Below are positions 43,316 through 54,510 of a DNA stretch of 64,000 nucleotides, one piece after another. Under the pieces are notes generated by a model, which was given only the letters and a program-made list of their open reading frames with translations, was not told the DNA's origin and did no database searches. Positions within the stretch are counted from its first letter, which is position 1. Each line of letters opens with the position of its first letter. Origin of the DNA: Pycnopodia helianthoides (Eukaryota; Echinodermata; Asteroidea; Forcipulatida; Asteriidae); NCBI GenBank assembly GCA_032158295.1, contig CM063246.1, positions 3,257,371 to 3,321,370 of the forward strand, read 5' to 3'. Both the position numbers and the translations under genes were made by a program.

Positions 43316-45409
43316 TGAAATATTTGTATCTTCTTAAGTTCTACACTGCATAGAATTTATTCCTAAAATTTAAGACTTTTTTAGCTGAAAGACTTCTTCA
43401 TTTTTGTAATCTTTAATTCACTCAATTATTTTCAAGAAGTTCAGTCATAATCGTTTTTTTTGTTTGTTTAAAGTCCCCACTGAAATCCAAACAAAACAAC
43501 TTGTTAACGAAAGGACACTTATATTTTGCACTAATTATAGCTCAGGAAAAGTGCAGGGGATATGTGTTGGCTAATGGAAGGACACACAGGCACTGGAGTG
43601 GCTCAATGCTGGAAGAAGATTTCTCAGGTAGGCATGAAATGATCGCCTTGATCCAAAAAGCTGTAAGGGCAACTGGGGTTGAGGGGGGGGAGAAGGTGTG
43701 TGGTGGGAGTGGGGGTGGAGAGGATTGCAAGATGCGTTGTCATCTCGGAAAGTATTTAAGAACAATCTCAAAAAATTTCTGTTCAATCGTTTATTTGTTT
43801 TATGAAATATTAAATTCATTGATATTTCTGAAGAAAAGGCCATGTATTGAGGGACTTGATAACGTAGTTGACTGAGTATGGGCTATTCGCACTACAGAGT
43901 GCCCCCTCTACAGTCTTCACAGGATAGGCTATTTTTCAAAAAAAGCGGGTGACTAAAAAAAGTCACACTCGCACCTCATTACTGCACAGGCAGTTTAGAA
44001 ACTAGATTGTGACCGATGTAAGAGTGAAAAACATTCACCAGACTCATAAAGAAAAAAACACACAATTAATACATTGTAAGTCACAGAAATTGTCAAAGAT
44101 TTTTCGGCAAACCAAAATGTTATAAGCTACTTGCGTTTTTGACGCCTGTCAGCGTAACCACGAGAAGATTTATTATTAAGTTTAAAAACTGCTGCTTTTA
44201 TGCTTGCAAAGCACAAACTAACATAAACAAATGGCATGTGCAGCAGCAGCGCAAGGTCGACCTTTTACCCATAATACACTGTGAAAAATAGCCTCTCCTG
44301 GGCAAGCGGTTGAGGGCATACTGTATGGTGAATCACAAGAATTGACAAGATGGGGGTAAAGCCGGGTGGGGAGTAGGGATAGAGACAAATATCCCCTCCC
44401 CCCACCTACGGTGTCACTTCCTGACATGTCCTGGCATGGTAGAATGCAGAAACACTTTCATTTAAAGATTTGGCAAAAAAAATCACCATATCATTTTTTT
44501 AAGCATCAATAAAAAAGACTGATAAAAGCAAAAAAGTCACAAAATTGTCAGGAAGAAATTGCCTGATTTATTATAAACTGAAAGACTACCTACCTCCCCT
44601 TTTCAAATCAAAGTTAACATTGTTTTTAAGAAATTGAACACCTTTGTTTCTTGGTTGGACCATGGAGGAATTTATTCCTCCATGACTGGACATGTCTTAA
44701 TTTCTTCACTGGAGAAACCTAAAAACTGTTGACATAAATTGATGATCTATAAGATAAGAGGGGGGGGGGGTAAAACTGGGTCTTAATGGATTCAAATAAC
44801 CACAAACAAATAATAACATTCACAATTTATTTTTGTTAGGGCAGGTCTTTGGATGAGCCAAGTTCCCTTCCCCTTGAAGTTCCCCTTGGGTGCGCCCCAT
44901 AGCCTACCCCCAGGAAAGCCCCCCACCATCCCAACCTCCCCTGTGCTAACATCTTTATCCACACAAGTACAAAGTAAACTTAGACACTTGTCCAGCCTTT
45001 CATCAACAGTCTCAACTTGACCAAGTGCTACTGGAACCCTGCCAGCCACAGTCCCATGTTTGCTCATCACTTCTAAGGTAATATTTCTTCCTCTTGATTG
45101 TGGAGATTGCTGTCTTTTCTTCAGACTTGATGAGGTGTGTTTGGCACAAGAAGATGGGGGGGGGGGGAGGGTTTCTTTAATGAAGGCTGGAGGCGAGAGA
45201 GGGTAGAGGGAGATGAGAATTGAGAAAGAGGATTGAGCTCGGAGTCTTAGGACCTTAGAAAGCCGCTAGCGAAAGGAGCCGAGGAGGAGCTCCATGGGAT
45301 GTGGGGAGATGCAGGCCCTCCAAGACAATGCACACTGCGGGCAAACAGCTATGAATGCTCCTCTGTTTTAACATTCAACAGGTCTATAGAAACTGCCTAT
45401 GATGAAACC
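43316..45409. other. Unassigned DNA with G runs
   Basis: G-rich runs at 43684-43691, 44760-44770 and 45157-45169. The 124-codon plus-strand frame at 43501 crosses a G-rich stretch and has no domain that I recognise. A patch at 44830-45060 has C-rich codon-like texture on the minus strand (92 codons) but no motif. Confidence 0.4.
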
Positions 45410-45448
45410 TTAAAGGTAGGGTCAGAGATTGGACAGAGAGGTAATGCT

Positions 45449-45624
45449 GATTTATATGCAAAAATGTAAAGAAAGATACAATAAAAGTCACATGTGAAAT
45501 TATCGGCTGAAAACAGTGTCCACTTGCTGAGAAAACGGATTTATAGGTAAAATTGTAAAGAAAGATACAATAAAAGTCACGTGAAATTATCGGCTGAAAA
45601 CAGTGTCCACTTCCTGAGAAAACG
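45449..45624. repeat. 89-bp tandem duplication inside family A copy 4
   Basis: GATTTATATGCAAAAATGTA and GATTTATAGGTAAAATTGTA begin 89 bp apart. Both continue with AAAGATACAATAAAAGTCAC, TATCGGCTGAAAACAGTGTC and GAGAAAACGG. The second unit lacks an AT in the CACATGTG word. Confidence 0.88.
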
Positions 45625-45899
45625 GCGAAAAACTGTCACAGTATTTTCACAAGATTGTTGAAACCGTCCACGTTTAGCGAAGTGACAGCGGGTGTCAACC
45701 CCTGGCCGCAGCATTTGCGAACGAACACCAACCCTCAAAAATCTGAACACAGACTCTGATTCAAATGTTTTTGCGTGAAAAATTATCCAAACCATATTAG
45801 TTCAAAGGGAATCCTTTCTCAAAATAGTTAATACTATCAACAGCTGCAGTGCTTCTCACCAGGTAAGTTTATACGGTCATTAGTTTTTGGAGTATTTAA

Positions 45900-46180
45900 C
45901 AATAATAATAATAATAATACGAGATATTTATATAGCGCATAATGCAGAAGCCTCTATGCCCAACACAAAACATAAAAACAATGACATAAATATAAAAGCT
46001 AGTTACACAACTAAAGATTCAAACAAATGAGTTTTTAAGAGTCCCTTGAAAATCCGAAGAGAGCCAGCTTGGAGAATATGAAGTGGCAAGTCATTCCATA
46101 ACGAAGGTGCAATGAAGTTGAAGGCTCCTTGACCATAGAAATTTAGTGGAAAAAGTAGTTTGCGTCAATAGGAATTGGTC
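45900..46180 (-). mobile_element. Retroelement fragment nested in family A copy 4
   Basis: An AAT run (45901-45919) is followed by CGAGATATTTATATAGCGCA and CAAGTCATTCCATAACGAAG. Copy 3 has no counterpart at this point: the sequence goes directly from GGAGTATTTA to ATCTATGAC. The microsatellite edge is typical of a retroelement 3' tail read in reverse. The family is not certain. Confidence 0.6.
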
Positions 46181-46201
46181 AATCTATGACCCCACCTTTA
46201 A

Positions 46202-47038
46202 GCTGTTTCTGACATTTCTGGCTTCAATTTAGAAATCAGTTCATTGTCATTCCCATTCCTCTGAACTCATCAATGAAAACCAAAATAGTTGATACATTTG
46301 ACTTTCAAAAAAAAGGAAAATGAATGAATATAGAATTTAGAAACCGTCATGAAAACATATCCTCAGCAGATTTAGTGGCCGTGCTCTCAAAGGAGCCCGT
46401 GGTGCAACAATCCATCATTTCAATCAGTATGCCCTAACTAATTTCACAAACTTTTAAATCCTATTTAATGAATAATGATTACAGGAATGTTTTGTCGGCT
46501 CATTCCTCAAATAATACTGGAGTAGAGACTTATTGGCATAATGTGCACCAATAGAAATCAACCTGAACTTATTTTATTTTAATTAATTTCAATGTCTTGT
46601 TTTTCCTTAACCACTGATTAAGTCACGCTAAATTGTATATATTTGTATTTGTTTAATTATTTATTCATGTATTATTGTCTGTGAATCCCTGTATGTGTTG
46701 TACAATAACAGTCTTTATTGTGGACTTTTATTAACATGGAGTATTGATGTATGTTGCTGTTTTTATTGATGTTGAATAAACGGAGTAGCGAAAGAAGAAT
46801 AGAGAGAGGAAAAAAAAACACAAAAAAAACCCCCCCACACACATTAAAGAGTGAATTCAATTACTACGTAACAGTTAAACTAGTTCTGTCTCTTGTTTCC
46901 TGAAAATTAAGGAAAACTTCAGGTTTTGTAATCTTGGAATCTTAAGATTGGATGGATTTGTATAATGACAAATATATATACATGGTGTTTAAAAAAAATC
47001 CTTTTATACTTTTAAAAGACTTTTTTCTTCTTCTTTTT
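46202..47038. other. AT-rich DNA, one complex patch
   Basis: The stretch at 46370-46560 (GGAGCCCGTGGTGCAACAAT, TAATGAATAATGATTACAGG) is balanced and may be conserved or an unclassified repeat. The rest is AT rich. Confidence 0.35.
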
Positions 47039-47105
47039 TTACGGTAGGAATCGGGAAAGCACTGAGTATACAGTGCTTATCACACATTGGTGCAGGGTAA
47101 AACCA
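47039..47105 (+). mobile_element. SINE family S3 body fragment
   Basis: AAAGCACTGAGTATACAGTG and CTTATCACACATTGGTGCAG match the body of the S3 copy at 27960. The tRNA-like head is absent. Confidence 0.5.
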
Positions 47106-47546
47106 ACTTTTCATCCTTGATGCAATAGGTTTTTTCTTTCAAAATTTATTTGTGTGTTTTCTTTAACTCTGTGTTTTCATTTATTATGCAATTTTATTGT
47201 AATGTTTAACCGATTGTTTCATTACCATTTCATGTTATTTTTTATTTATCTCAAAAAAAAATCAGTAAATTTTAAAGCAAAACTATTTCAAGGGAAGTTT
47301 ACCACCATGACCATCTTTATACCATGTAAGTTATGAGCAAATCTGTAAACATTAGTAGTATTTTCAATAATATGCACATCCTTTAATGGGGGCAGAGGGG
47401 TTGGCCCAAAATTGTACACATACAAAAACATAAGTACCAATTTCTAATCAGGTAAACAGTTTTTCTTGCTTTCTCTGTCCATTTTTTCCCCTTCTTGCTG
47501 GGCCCAAAATTAATTGTCCCACTGTTTTGCCCCAATTTGGAAGGTT

Positions 47547-47757
47547 TTAATAGATGTAAAATTCTTGTTGGGAATAAAGGATATTAATTGTGTTTTGCCC
47601 ATACACCAGGTGTATTAAACACTGTATACTCAGTATTCCCCCAAAGTCATGTGAAAAAAACTTGACATACTTGTTACTCGGGTGGGATTCAAACCCACAA
47701 CCCCCACCAATTTAGAGCAGTTGCCTCACCACCACCAGACCACCGAGCCTGCCCATG
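47547..47757 (-). mobile_element. SINE family S3 copy (reverse)
   Basis: On plus, body then head: AATAGATGTAAAATTCTTGT, GTATTAAACACTGTATACTC, GTTACTCGGGTGGGATTCAA and CCAGACCACCGAGCCTGCCC. The complement gives a tRNA-like head (A box near 47740, B box near 47690). Confidence 0.8.
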
Positions 47758-47794
47758 CAGTTTGAATCCTATATTTTAGCAGCGGATACCGTAA

Positions 47795-47955
47795 TGATTT
47801 TAATAGATGTACAATTCTCATCAGGGATAAAGAATATTAATTGTACACTTTATTCTCAGTACTTCCCCCCCCCCCGAGTCTTGAGGACAAAAAACCTAAA
47901 AACACAGGCATATTATCTGGGTGGGATTCGAACCCAGACCTTTCCTAAGGTTTCT
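47795..47955 (-). mobile_element. SINE family S3 copy (reverse), adjacent
   Basis: A second S3 unit in the same orientation: TTAATAGATGTACAATTCTC, TTCTCAGTACTTCCCCC, then CTGGGTGGGATTCGAACCCA. The head is truncated after the B box. About 40 bp separates it from the preceding copy, so two insertions or one duplication occurred here. Confidence 0.75.
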
Positions 47956-48689
47956 GATTCTAACAGAAAGTTGTCATAACATATAGTGATTAAGTTCGCT
48001 TTTCTGAGAATCCTTGGCTTCACGACCAGAATTAATCAATGAAATGAATGAACATTCCAATATTGCAATAATAAGACTATGAATCATATGCTCAATTATG
48101 AAGACTGGTTAATACTTCATGCCAAAGTGAATGCAAAACAAATTTCTGTGATGCAACCAATCACTACATGCTGTTTTCCCATTGTGACGCAATTAGGAAA
48201 TATGTTTCCATTTCGCAACTCGTTTGACATATGACAACATGGACCGGGTCGTACACCTTAGTCACATTCCCTGATGAGTGCAGTAGCACAAAATGAACAC
48301 TTATCTCATTTATACCAAAAGAGTGCACATGACTATTTTTAAACTTCCAGTCTTGGTTTACAGTTTTGTCGACTGAATTGTTTAGAAGGGGGAAAAACGG
48401 AGGTCTACACCATGAGAGAGTTCCATACCAGAAGCTAGACCTTCTTTTTTTCTTTTTTCCAGACGTTGTACTCTTCCTTTAATTCTCACTTTTATGGGTC
48501 AGGTGGGTAAGTAGTCTATTCAGATGGACCAGAAAGATGTGACTTGAATGATCTGAAACAGAATTAACAAGGTTACGGATTCCAAGTGGGTCCCTAATGG
48601 TAATTTAACATCCCACACTGTGTGTGGGGGGGACCCCAAAACTGTATACATTATAGGGGCCTGGCCCTTTGGAAAATTACCAGGCAGAC
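47956..48689. other. Unassigned DNA
   Basis: No feature recognised. The first 60 bp (GAATCCTTGGCTTCACGACC) resemble the 3' end of an S2 SINE. Confidence 0.4.
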
Positions 48690-48870
48690 AAAACAATAAA
48701 AAAGAGAGAAACCCTCAGCTAATTAGGAGGCTGGGTTGACCTCGGTAGGGCAAAGATCAAAGGATAAGGGCTCTTGTGTGGGACTGGCACTGATTGCCAA
48801 TCAAATAGCTGTGCAGACAAGCTGTAAACAGCCTTTGTCTGGCAGGTCCCATTAAGGCACAATGACTTCC
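48690..48870. promoter_or_regulatory. Candidate enhancer with a TCF/LEF site
   Basis: A compact set of factor-like words: palindromic CTAATTAG (48719-48726), AGATCAAAGG, a textbook TCF/LEF match (48754-48763), GATTGCCAATCAAATAG, GCCTTTGTCTGG (Sox-like) and CCATTAAGG. The stretch is repeat-free, non-coding and ends before an A run at 48929. The binding words are visible; the enhancer assignment is inference. Confidence 0.4.
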
Positions 48871-48924
48871 ACATCTGTTATGTGTGTATAATAACCAGAG
48901 GCCCAATCAAACCTATGTACTAAC

Positions 48925-48955
<31 letters not shown>

Positions 48956-49109
48956 CCTCTAGTGGATTCCTTTTTGTTTTGTGCCCAGTGGGCAAGGCCA
49001 TCCCAAACATTATATCAAATAAATACAAAAAAAAGTGGTGGGAAAGAAAAGAAAGCAAAGTGGAACAGTGGAAGGTTCTGGGGAGAAACGCTTCCATTAT
49101 TCTTAGATG
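48871..49109. other. Unassigned DNA with an A run
   Basis: A run of about 26 A lies at 48929-48954. The 77-codon frame across it is low complexity. Confidence 0.5.
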
Positions 49110-49300
49110 GTGATTAACACTACGGGAGGCACATTAAGAATTGTCTAATTAAAACGCCAGCCAAGGATACTTCGTCGTGAGATTTCTTGTGGGGATTACT
49201 ACAATTACATATGTGTGTTTCCTTAGACAGCAATCGTGACACGGCAAACCTGTATCGGTTGATAACACTGTAGCACGGGGACGATCCTAAGGGAGTTTAA
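49110..49300. promoter_or_regulatory. Candidate conserved non-coding element
   Basis: Balanced, repeat-free sequence with GAATTGTCTAATTAAAACGC, GGGATTACTACAATTAC and CAGCAATCGTGACACGGC. No coding frame. Function inferred only from texture and proximity to the block at 48690. Confidence 0.25.
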
Positions 49301-50127
49301 ACATGAGAAAGATTTTTGTCGGGCGGAACTTGAGTAATTTTAGCTCTGAAGTTTTGTCTTCCTTTTGATAACTATGAGTTTCACTTTGCGGGAAGGGGGG
49401 AGGGGCAGAGCAGAGAGAATGCAAATATGGAATTAATATTTCCACAGGAATTCAGAGATAAACCAATTCTGTATAATCCCTCAAGCCCCATGAAGTTCAG
49501 ACTAGGGGGGACGGTGAAAGGAGGGGGGGGGTGGGGTTCAAAAAGGAAATTGTTTAAAGATATTCAAACAGAGTAAAAACACAGTGGAGAGAGAAAAAAT
49601 ACTTGTTTTCTCTAAATTTCATGTCTTGAAAAAATCTTTGTACAGGTCTTCACTCCAATTTCAGTATATATTTAACCAAACCTATCTCAAGAAAATACAT
49701 ACATGTACTTTTCTGTGGCCCTTTTTGTTCTGTGAAATAGCTTACAGTTTGCTTCATGTATGAATGTCAGGAGATTTTATTGGTGGTGAAAGTTCCCTGG
49801 TTAGCTTGTTGTCAATCTTAAATATTTCAAGACTTGCTATAGAGGGCGCTACAACCACAACACATGACAGGTTCCTTCTGTGTGGGCGTGGCAAGAGAGG
49901 GTGACAGCGTGGGTCTCTTTTCATGATCAGTCCACTAAATTACCCTATCTTTATGAATGCACACATCAAACTGTTTCCATGTAACGTTGATGAAGCTTTT
50001 CAAACGACAATTTGAAAAGGGTAGGTGTTGAGAAAAGGTTTGAGCATCATGCATTGTGAAGGAGATTGTTTGACATTTTGTGGAAACTGTGAAATAAACA
50101 TGAATAAAGTAATTCAAAGGCAAATTT
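49301..50127. other. Unassigned DNA
   Basis: G-rich runs at 49395-49403 and 49522-49532. Nothing else recognised. Confidence 0.45.
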
Positions 50128-50559
50128 TTATTTTTTTGAATGATTTTTATGCAAGTTTGCCCCAAACAATGCTAAAGACCACTCTTGGTAAGGAGCTACA
50201 TAAGAAAAAAAAACTTGGTTGAACTGAAGGTAGGAATTGATATTCCTCTTAAAACAGTCTAGATTGTAGGATGGAGGGAAATGTGCACCAGGCAATAGAC
50301 TATAGGGCATGGGGTCAAAATAGCTTCCTAAACTGATTTTTGTAGTCTCCTCCTTGTGACTACCTAAAATATGGCTTAAAATGTGGGTATTGTGTGTCTT
50401 ATCGAAATCCTGATAGTTCCTACGTCTACAGTTTATGTTTGATTCAAACAAAATTTGGTGAGTTTTCCTAAAATATGATACCAAACAATTTGATACAAGG
50501 AGTTCCAAAGAGATGCAGTACCTGGAATAAAGCTGTTGGAATGGCTCTTTGTTCACCAT
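50128..50559 (-). pseudogene. 143-codon frame, possible retroelement C-terminal remnant
   Basis: The minus-strand frame contains YNLDCFKRNINSYLQ near its end. This resembles the FK..L..YL ending common at the C-terminus of non-LTR reverse transcriptases and related repeats. Catalytic motifs are absent because only the tail would be present. The opposite strand is also partly open. This is a weak call; the frame may be chance. Confidence 0.2.
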
Positions 50560-51022
50560 CTCATTCAGTTGATGTCTGTGCCCCCCAGTTGCCCCCCCCC
50601 CATTTAAAAGTTGGACTTTTGAGTTTAAAAATTACCATAGTAAAATTTTACATTTTATGAGCTTTAATGTGATAACTTCAATGTTTTTAAAACATTTTTT
50701 TCCATTTACATGCGGACAATGTATTTGTTTTTACACTCTCGTCAGATTATCTTATATGGTGCATCCCCCGTGCCCCCCTAAAATTTGACCCTAGTTTCGG
50801 CGCTGGAACAGGGGTGTGGCTATTTCCCCCAGGAATTGTCCAGGGTTTAGCCATTCAAGTGTGCAAAGGTCAACTAAATTTGTCTAGTGTGAAAGGTGCC
50901 CTTATTCTTGGAAATGCCCCTACACGATACACGGATGCACTCGAACACTTGAGTCTAATCTCTCTTGAGAACAAAACGGGAACAATCACGTTACTCATTT
51001 GCCTCGTCTCTTGAACTAGAAT
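50560..51022. other. Unassigned DNA with C runs
   Basis: C run at 50594-50601. The patch 50880-51020 is balanced but unmatched. Confidence 0.4.
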
Positions 51023-51332
51023 CTTCCCGTGTACGTGTACGCCATCTACCTCCCTCAAATTAAATCTCATTGATATCATACTAGATCAGGACCGCCACAT
51101 CATGCTGAACTAAGATTATTGTTATTATTATTATTTATTCTGCCATTTTAAAAAACGAAACAAACATACAGTATACAAATCTTCCCGTGTACGCCCTCTA
51201 CCTCCCTCAAATTAAATCTCATTGATATCATACTAGATCAGGACCGCCACATGATGCTGAACTAAAATTATTATTATTATTATTATTTATTCTGCCATTT
51301 TAAAAAACGAAACAAACATACAGTATACAAAT
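51023..51332. repeat. 158-bp tandem duplication, two copies
   Basis: CTTCCCGTGTACG starts at 51023 and again at 51181. Both copies continue through CTACCTCCCTCAAATTAAAT, GATCAGGACCGCCACAT and an ATT microsatellite to ACATACAGTATACAAAT. Differences are few (a 6-bp GTGTAC expansion in copy 1, TCATGC/TGATGC), which indicates a recent event. Confidence 0.92.
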
Positions 51333-52082
51333 ATTCTGTGGGGGGGATGGGGAGGGAGAGAAAAAAAGAAAAACAAAAAAAAAGTGCCCCATATTTAGTT
51401 GGCCAAGATTATCAAAAGTGTACGCAAACACTGTGACTTGAAAGTCTGCGAATCCAAAGATGTAGAACTGAAGGATATAAAAATAGTTCCATTCATTCCC
51501 CCGCCTAACTCTCACTTTGGATGACAAATGAGCTTATTGGCAGGGTGCTGATTTGTTGTTCTCAAACACACCTTTTTTTAATAAATACTTGTGACGCATG
51601 TGCTGTCTGCTTTTAGATGCAATTGCTTCTTGAGTATTATGTTGAGTGACCTATGCATTTTGTTGCCAGTGCCTATCTTTTCTTCTGCAACAGTCCTGTG
51701 TTTTGTTTTGTGTTATTTATTTATTTGTTGTATAATCCTGTTGTGTTACTCACTACTGTAGAAAGTAGTATTTATTTTCCATTCTTTTTTTGCACATATT
51801 TGACAAGGAATTGCGTGCGCGCTTCGCAAGTAGTTTCATTGTTGTCTGGTGCACTGGTATATGCATTACGCAGTGCGACAAGATGGCCCCTTTAATTTTA
51901 TTCATTCCCCCCCCCAAGTTTTTACTGTCATTTAAGAGTTGTTACAATACTGTTCAAATGTTTTTAATTCGGCCTCTATCTGCAAGTACGTTGTTGCTGT
52001 GAAAAGACCATTTCAAATCAAATCAAATCAAACCAACTCAGAGTACCACTCCCAAAACCCCAAGTCCTGATGGATATTTGCT
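51333..52082. other. Unassigned DNA ending in an AAATC run
   Basis: The CAAATC pentamer-like run at 52013-52033 is a common type of retroelement 3' tail, and TTATTTATTTATTTG occurs at 51716-51730. Upstream frames lack recognisable motifs. A LINE 3' end is possible. Confidence 0.35.
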
Positions 52083-52466
52083 TTAAAGGAACATTAAAGA
52101 ATTGGTTTTTGCTAACAAAACAGTTGCTGGCAGTGTAAGCACTTTATGTAATCCACCATATACATAAACTGACAAACCTGTAGAAGTTTGAGATCGATCG
52201 GCCATCTGGGTCACGAGAAAATAGTGAAAAACAGATTACACATTTGCATAAAATCATATAGATTCAACAAATGAATAAAACGCTCACTGAGCGATAAACT
52301 CCAATCGGAAAATTAGTTTATTCATTTCTCATCAAATATGGCATTTCAGACAGAAATATTTCAGGGGATGTTTTCTACTATCATCATCATTAGACCATGT
52401 AAGTTTTATGTAAATCTGTGATCAAAAGTATATTTTACAATTACCAATTCTGTAATGTTCCTTTAA
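52083..52466 (-). mobile_element. TTAA-type foldback element, family D copy 1
   Basis: TTAA at 52083-52086 and 52463-52466. Inner ends are AGGAACATTAAAGAATTGG and CCAATTCTGTAATGTTCCT, inverted for about 19 bp. The interior has CTGGCAGTGTAAGCACTTTA, GATCGATCGGCCATCTGGGT and a central CGCTCACTGAGCG palindrome. It is the near-identical reverse of copy 2 at 56889. Confidence 0.92.
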
Positions 52467-52483
52467 GGATTGTTGGCTTCATT

Positions 52484-52519
52484 ACCACCACCACCACCAC
52501 CACCACCACCACCACCACC
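52484..52519. repeat. CCA microsatellite
   Basis: About 12 perfect ACC/CCA units directly after family D copy 1. Confidence 0.95.
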
Positions 52520-53415
52520 GCAATATGAAATTATCCCAACAACATCCCTAAACATTCCTAAGCATGCAACCTCACATTGGCGCCACCATCCATAATATAT
52601 TACATACACATTACTTTTTAATGGCTTATAAAGGCTCGCCATCTAATCCTCTCACTCCATTCTGAATTGGCTGAGAGTCTACAGCAGAGTACCAGGGACA
52701 CCCCCCATGCCTAATAGTTCACAGACCGGCCATTAAAATAAAGAATGAGACAGCATAACAAACAGACATATATTGTGAAGATTTATTGGTGAATCTTCAA
52801 GGCTACCTTAATAGCTTAAGCTGTGCTACATTATGGAGTCCCTGTGTGACAATATGATGATCTTATAATGATGTTTCAGACACCGAGAAGATTTTTTTTT
52901 TTTTAATCACCCCTCTGACAAGCTTTTGAGCTAATTCCAGGTGACCTTGCTTCCCGCCTTGGTTAGCTTTGCTAATAAGTCGAAGATGTCCAAGGTGATG
53001 AGTATAAGGTTATATGGGTAGTAGTTATAGTTTGGTAAACATCTTCTGGAGTTGAAGAAAAACCCTCACTCTAGTTTCCTCAAGTGTTGGAGATCTTAGC
53101 CCGATCACCAGGCTGTAAGATTGACCTTACAATAATGAATCAATCTTCAATGCTAACCAAAACGCTAAGGTATAAATCACAACTCACAACGGCAACTTTT
53201 GGAACGCCTACAATAAGAAACTAGTCTGGAGATGAGACTTGGTGCTTCATGGAGTGAGGCCACCCTAGCATTAGGGAATCTTGTGAGTGCAAGTCCTGCG
53301 GTTCATCATTTTGCCATTTTGATGGTCCAATGATCAGTCTCACAAGTTCATAACGGAGACCCGAAGGCCCTCAACCTCAACCCATCCTCTTTCCAGTTCC
53401 CTCCCCCTTCCCAAT

Positions 53416-53453
<38 letters not shown>

Positions 53454-53469
53454 TCCTGACACTTAGTTT
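52520..53469. other. Unassigned DNA with a long A run
   Basis: A run of about 31 A at 53419-53449. The rest is moderately complex and unmatched. No coding feature. Confidence 0.4.
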
Positions 53470-53880
53470 TAGCAAGGGACTCATTTCTAAAGTGTCAATG
53501 CACTGCCAAAGAATAAGCAATCCTACAGGGGAAATGAATGGGGAGAAAAGTAGTGGAGGAAAAAAACTTAATGATGATTTCTCAGCTGAAATCTGTTTTA
53601 ACGGGAGCCCAATGAGCAAACACAGGGAGGGAAGGCGTCTCCGTCCGAGGGAGACAACAGAAGAGAGTTTATTGGTCCCGGTGGTACCCCCCTTAGGTTT
53701 CTGGAAGAGAAAGCGTGCTTTGGTTCAGCTGTTTGGACGAGAGGCCCGATGGATTCAAAAGCACACAACGCATCATTATTGTTATCATTTGAGTCTCCGG
53801 GGATTCGTCCATCGTTTTTAATGAATTGTGGAACGATAAAACTCGGATGAACCGGCATGATTCCATTCAGGTTTTTCCCC
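53470..53880. promoter_or_regulatory. Candidate conserved non-coding element
   Basis: Balanced, repeat-free 400 bp with CCAATGAGCAAACACAGGG, GTCCCGGTGGTACCCCCC and TCATTATTGTTATCATTTG. Both strands are open for 86-109 codons in overlapping stretches, but neither peptide is recognisable. Strand symmetry favours a non-coding element over an exon. Confidence 0.25.
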
Positions 53881-54510
53881 CCTCTATCTTCAATGACCTA
53901 GGGAACGCAAAACTACTAAATGTCAAAGAGTAAAGGAGAATTCCTTAATTGGCAGAAAATAATTAAAAGTGGAGATAACGAGCAGAAAAGGTTAGGTCGT
54001 TTAAGTTTGCGTTGACAGCTTATTATTTTGTAAAGGCCACATTGAGTACTTAAAAACGGACATTTAAGTATCCTCCACGGTATAAACAAGTTGTAAAAAA
54101 ACACAAGCCCAAGGACTTTTTCACAATTTACAAAGGGGAAAACGATTAACTGCCAACACGTAAAGGAGAACTTCTTCAGTAATTAACTTGGGGGAAACAA
54201 GCAAAGAGGGTTGGGTCATTACATTTCGGGTTGAAAGTTTATCAGTGAAAAATGCATTTAAGTATTTACAAACGGTTAGGCACCAACAAAATAAAGTGGT
54301 ATAATCGCAGCAATAACCAGCAGCGTTAGTGTCGGATCAAAAAAGTAGAAATTGAAAATGTCTGCTTGCAAACGATTCAATAGTAAACCAATTCTCGGTA
54401 CTGTTTGGCAACCACTACAGATGCTGTACCCCATCTTGATTCAGACACAGTAAGCATAACAACTAGCAGCATTTGAACAACAATACCAGTTCTTCGTCTC
54501 CAATACAATT
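53881..54510. other. Unassigned DNA
   Basis: A segment at 53925-54020 (GTAAAGGAGAATTCCTTAAT) has a loose second copy at 54160-54240 (GTAAAGGAGAACTTCTTCAG), suggesting an old 225-bp tandem duplication. One minisatellite-like unit lies at 54421-54480. Confidence 0.4.

Larger units (their letters stand above)
45410..46201 (-). mobile_element. TTAA-type foldback element, family A copy 4, expanded
   Basis: TTAA at 45410-45413 and 46198-46201 with inner ends AAGGTAGGGTCAGAGATTG and CAATCTATGACCCCACCT. The interior matches copy 3 in the same orientation, but the copy is 792 bp instead of about 436 because of an 89-bp internal tandem duplication (45449-45624) and a roughly 280-bp insertion (45900-46180). 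The intact termini show the whole composite is one element. Confidence 0.88.
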
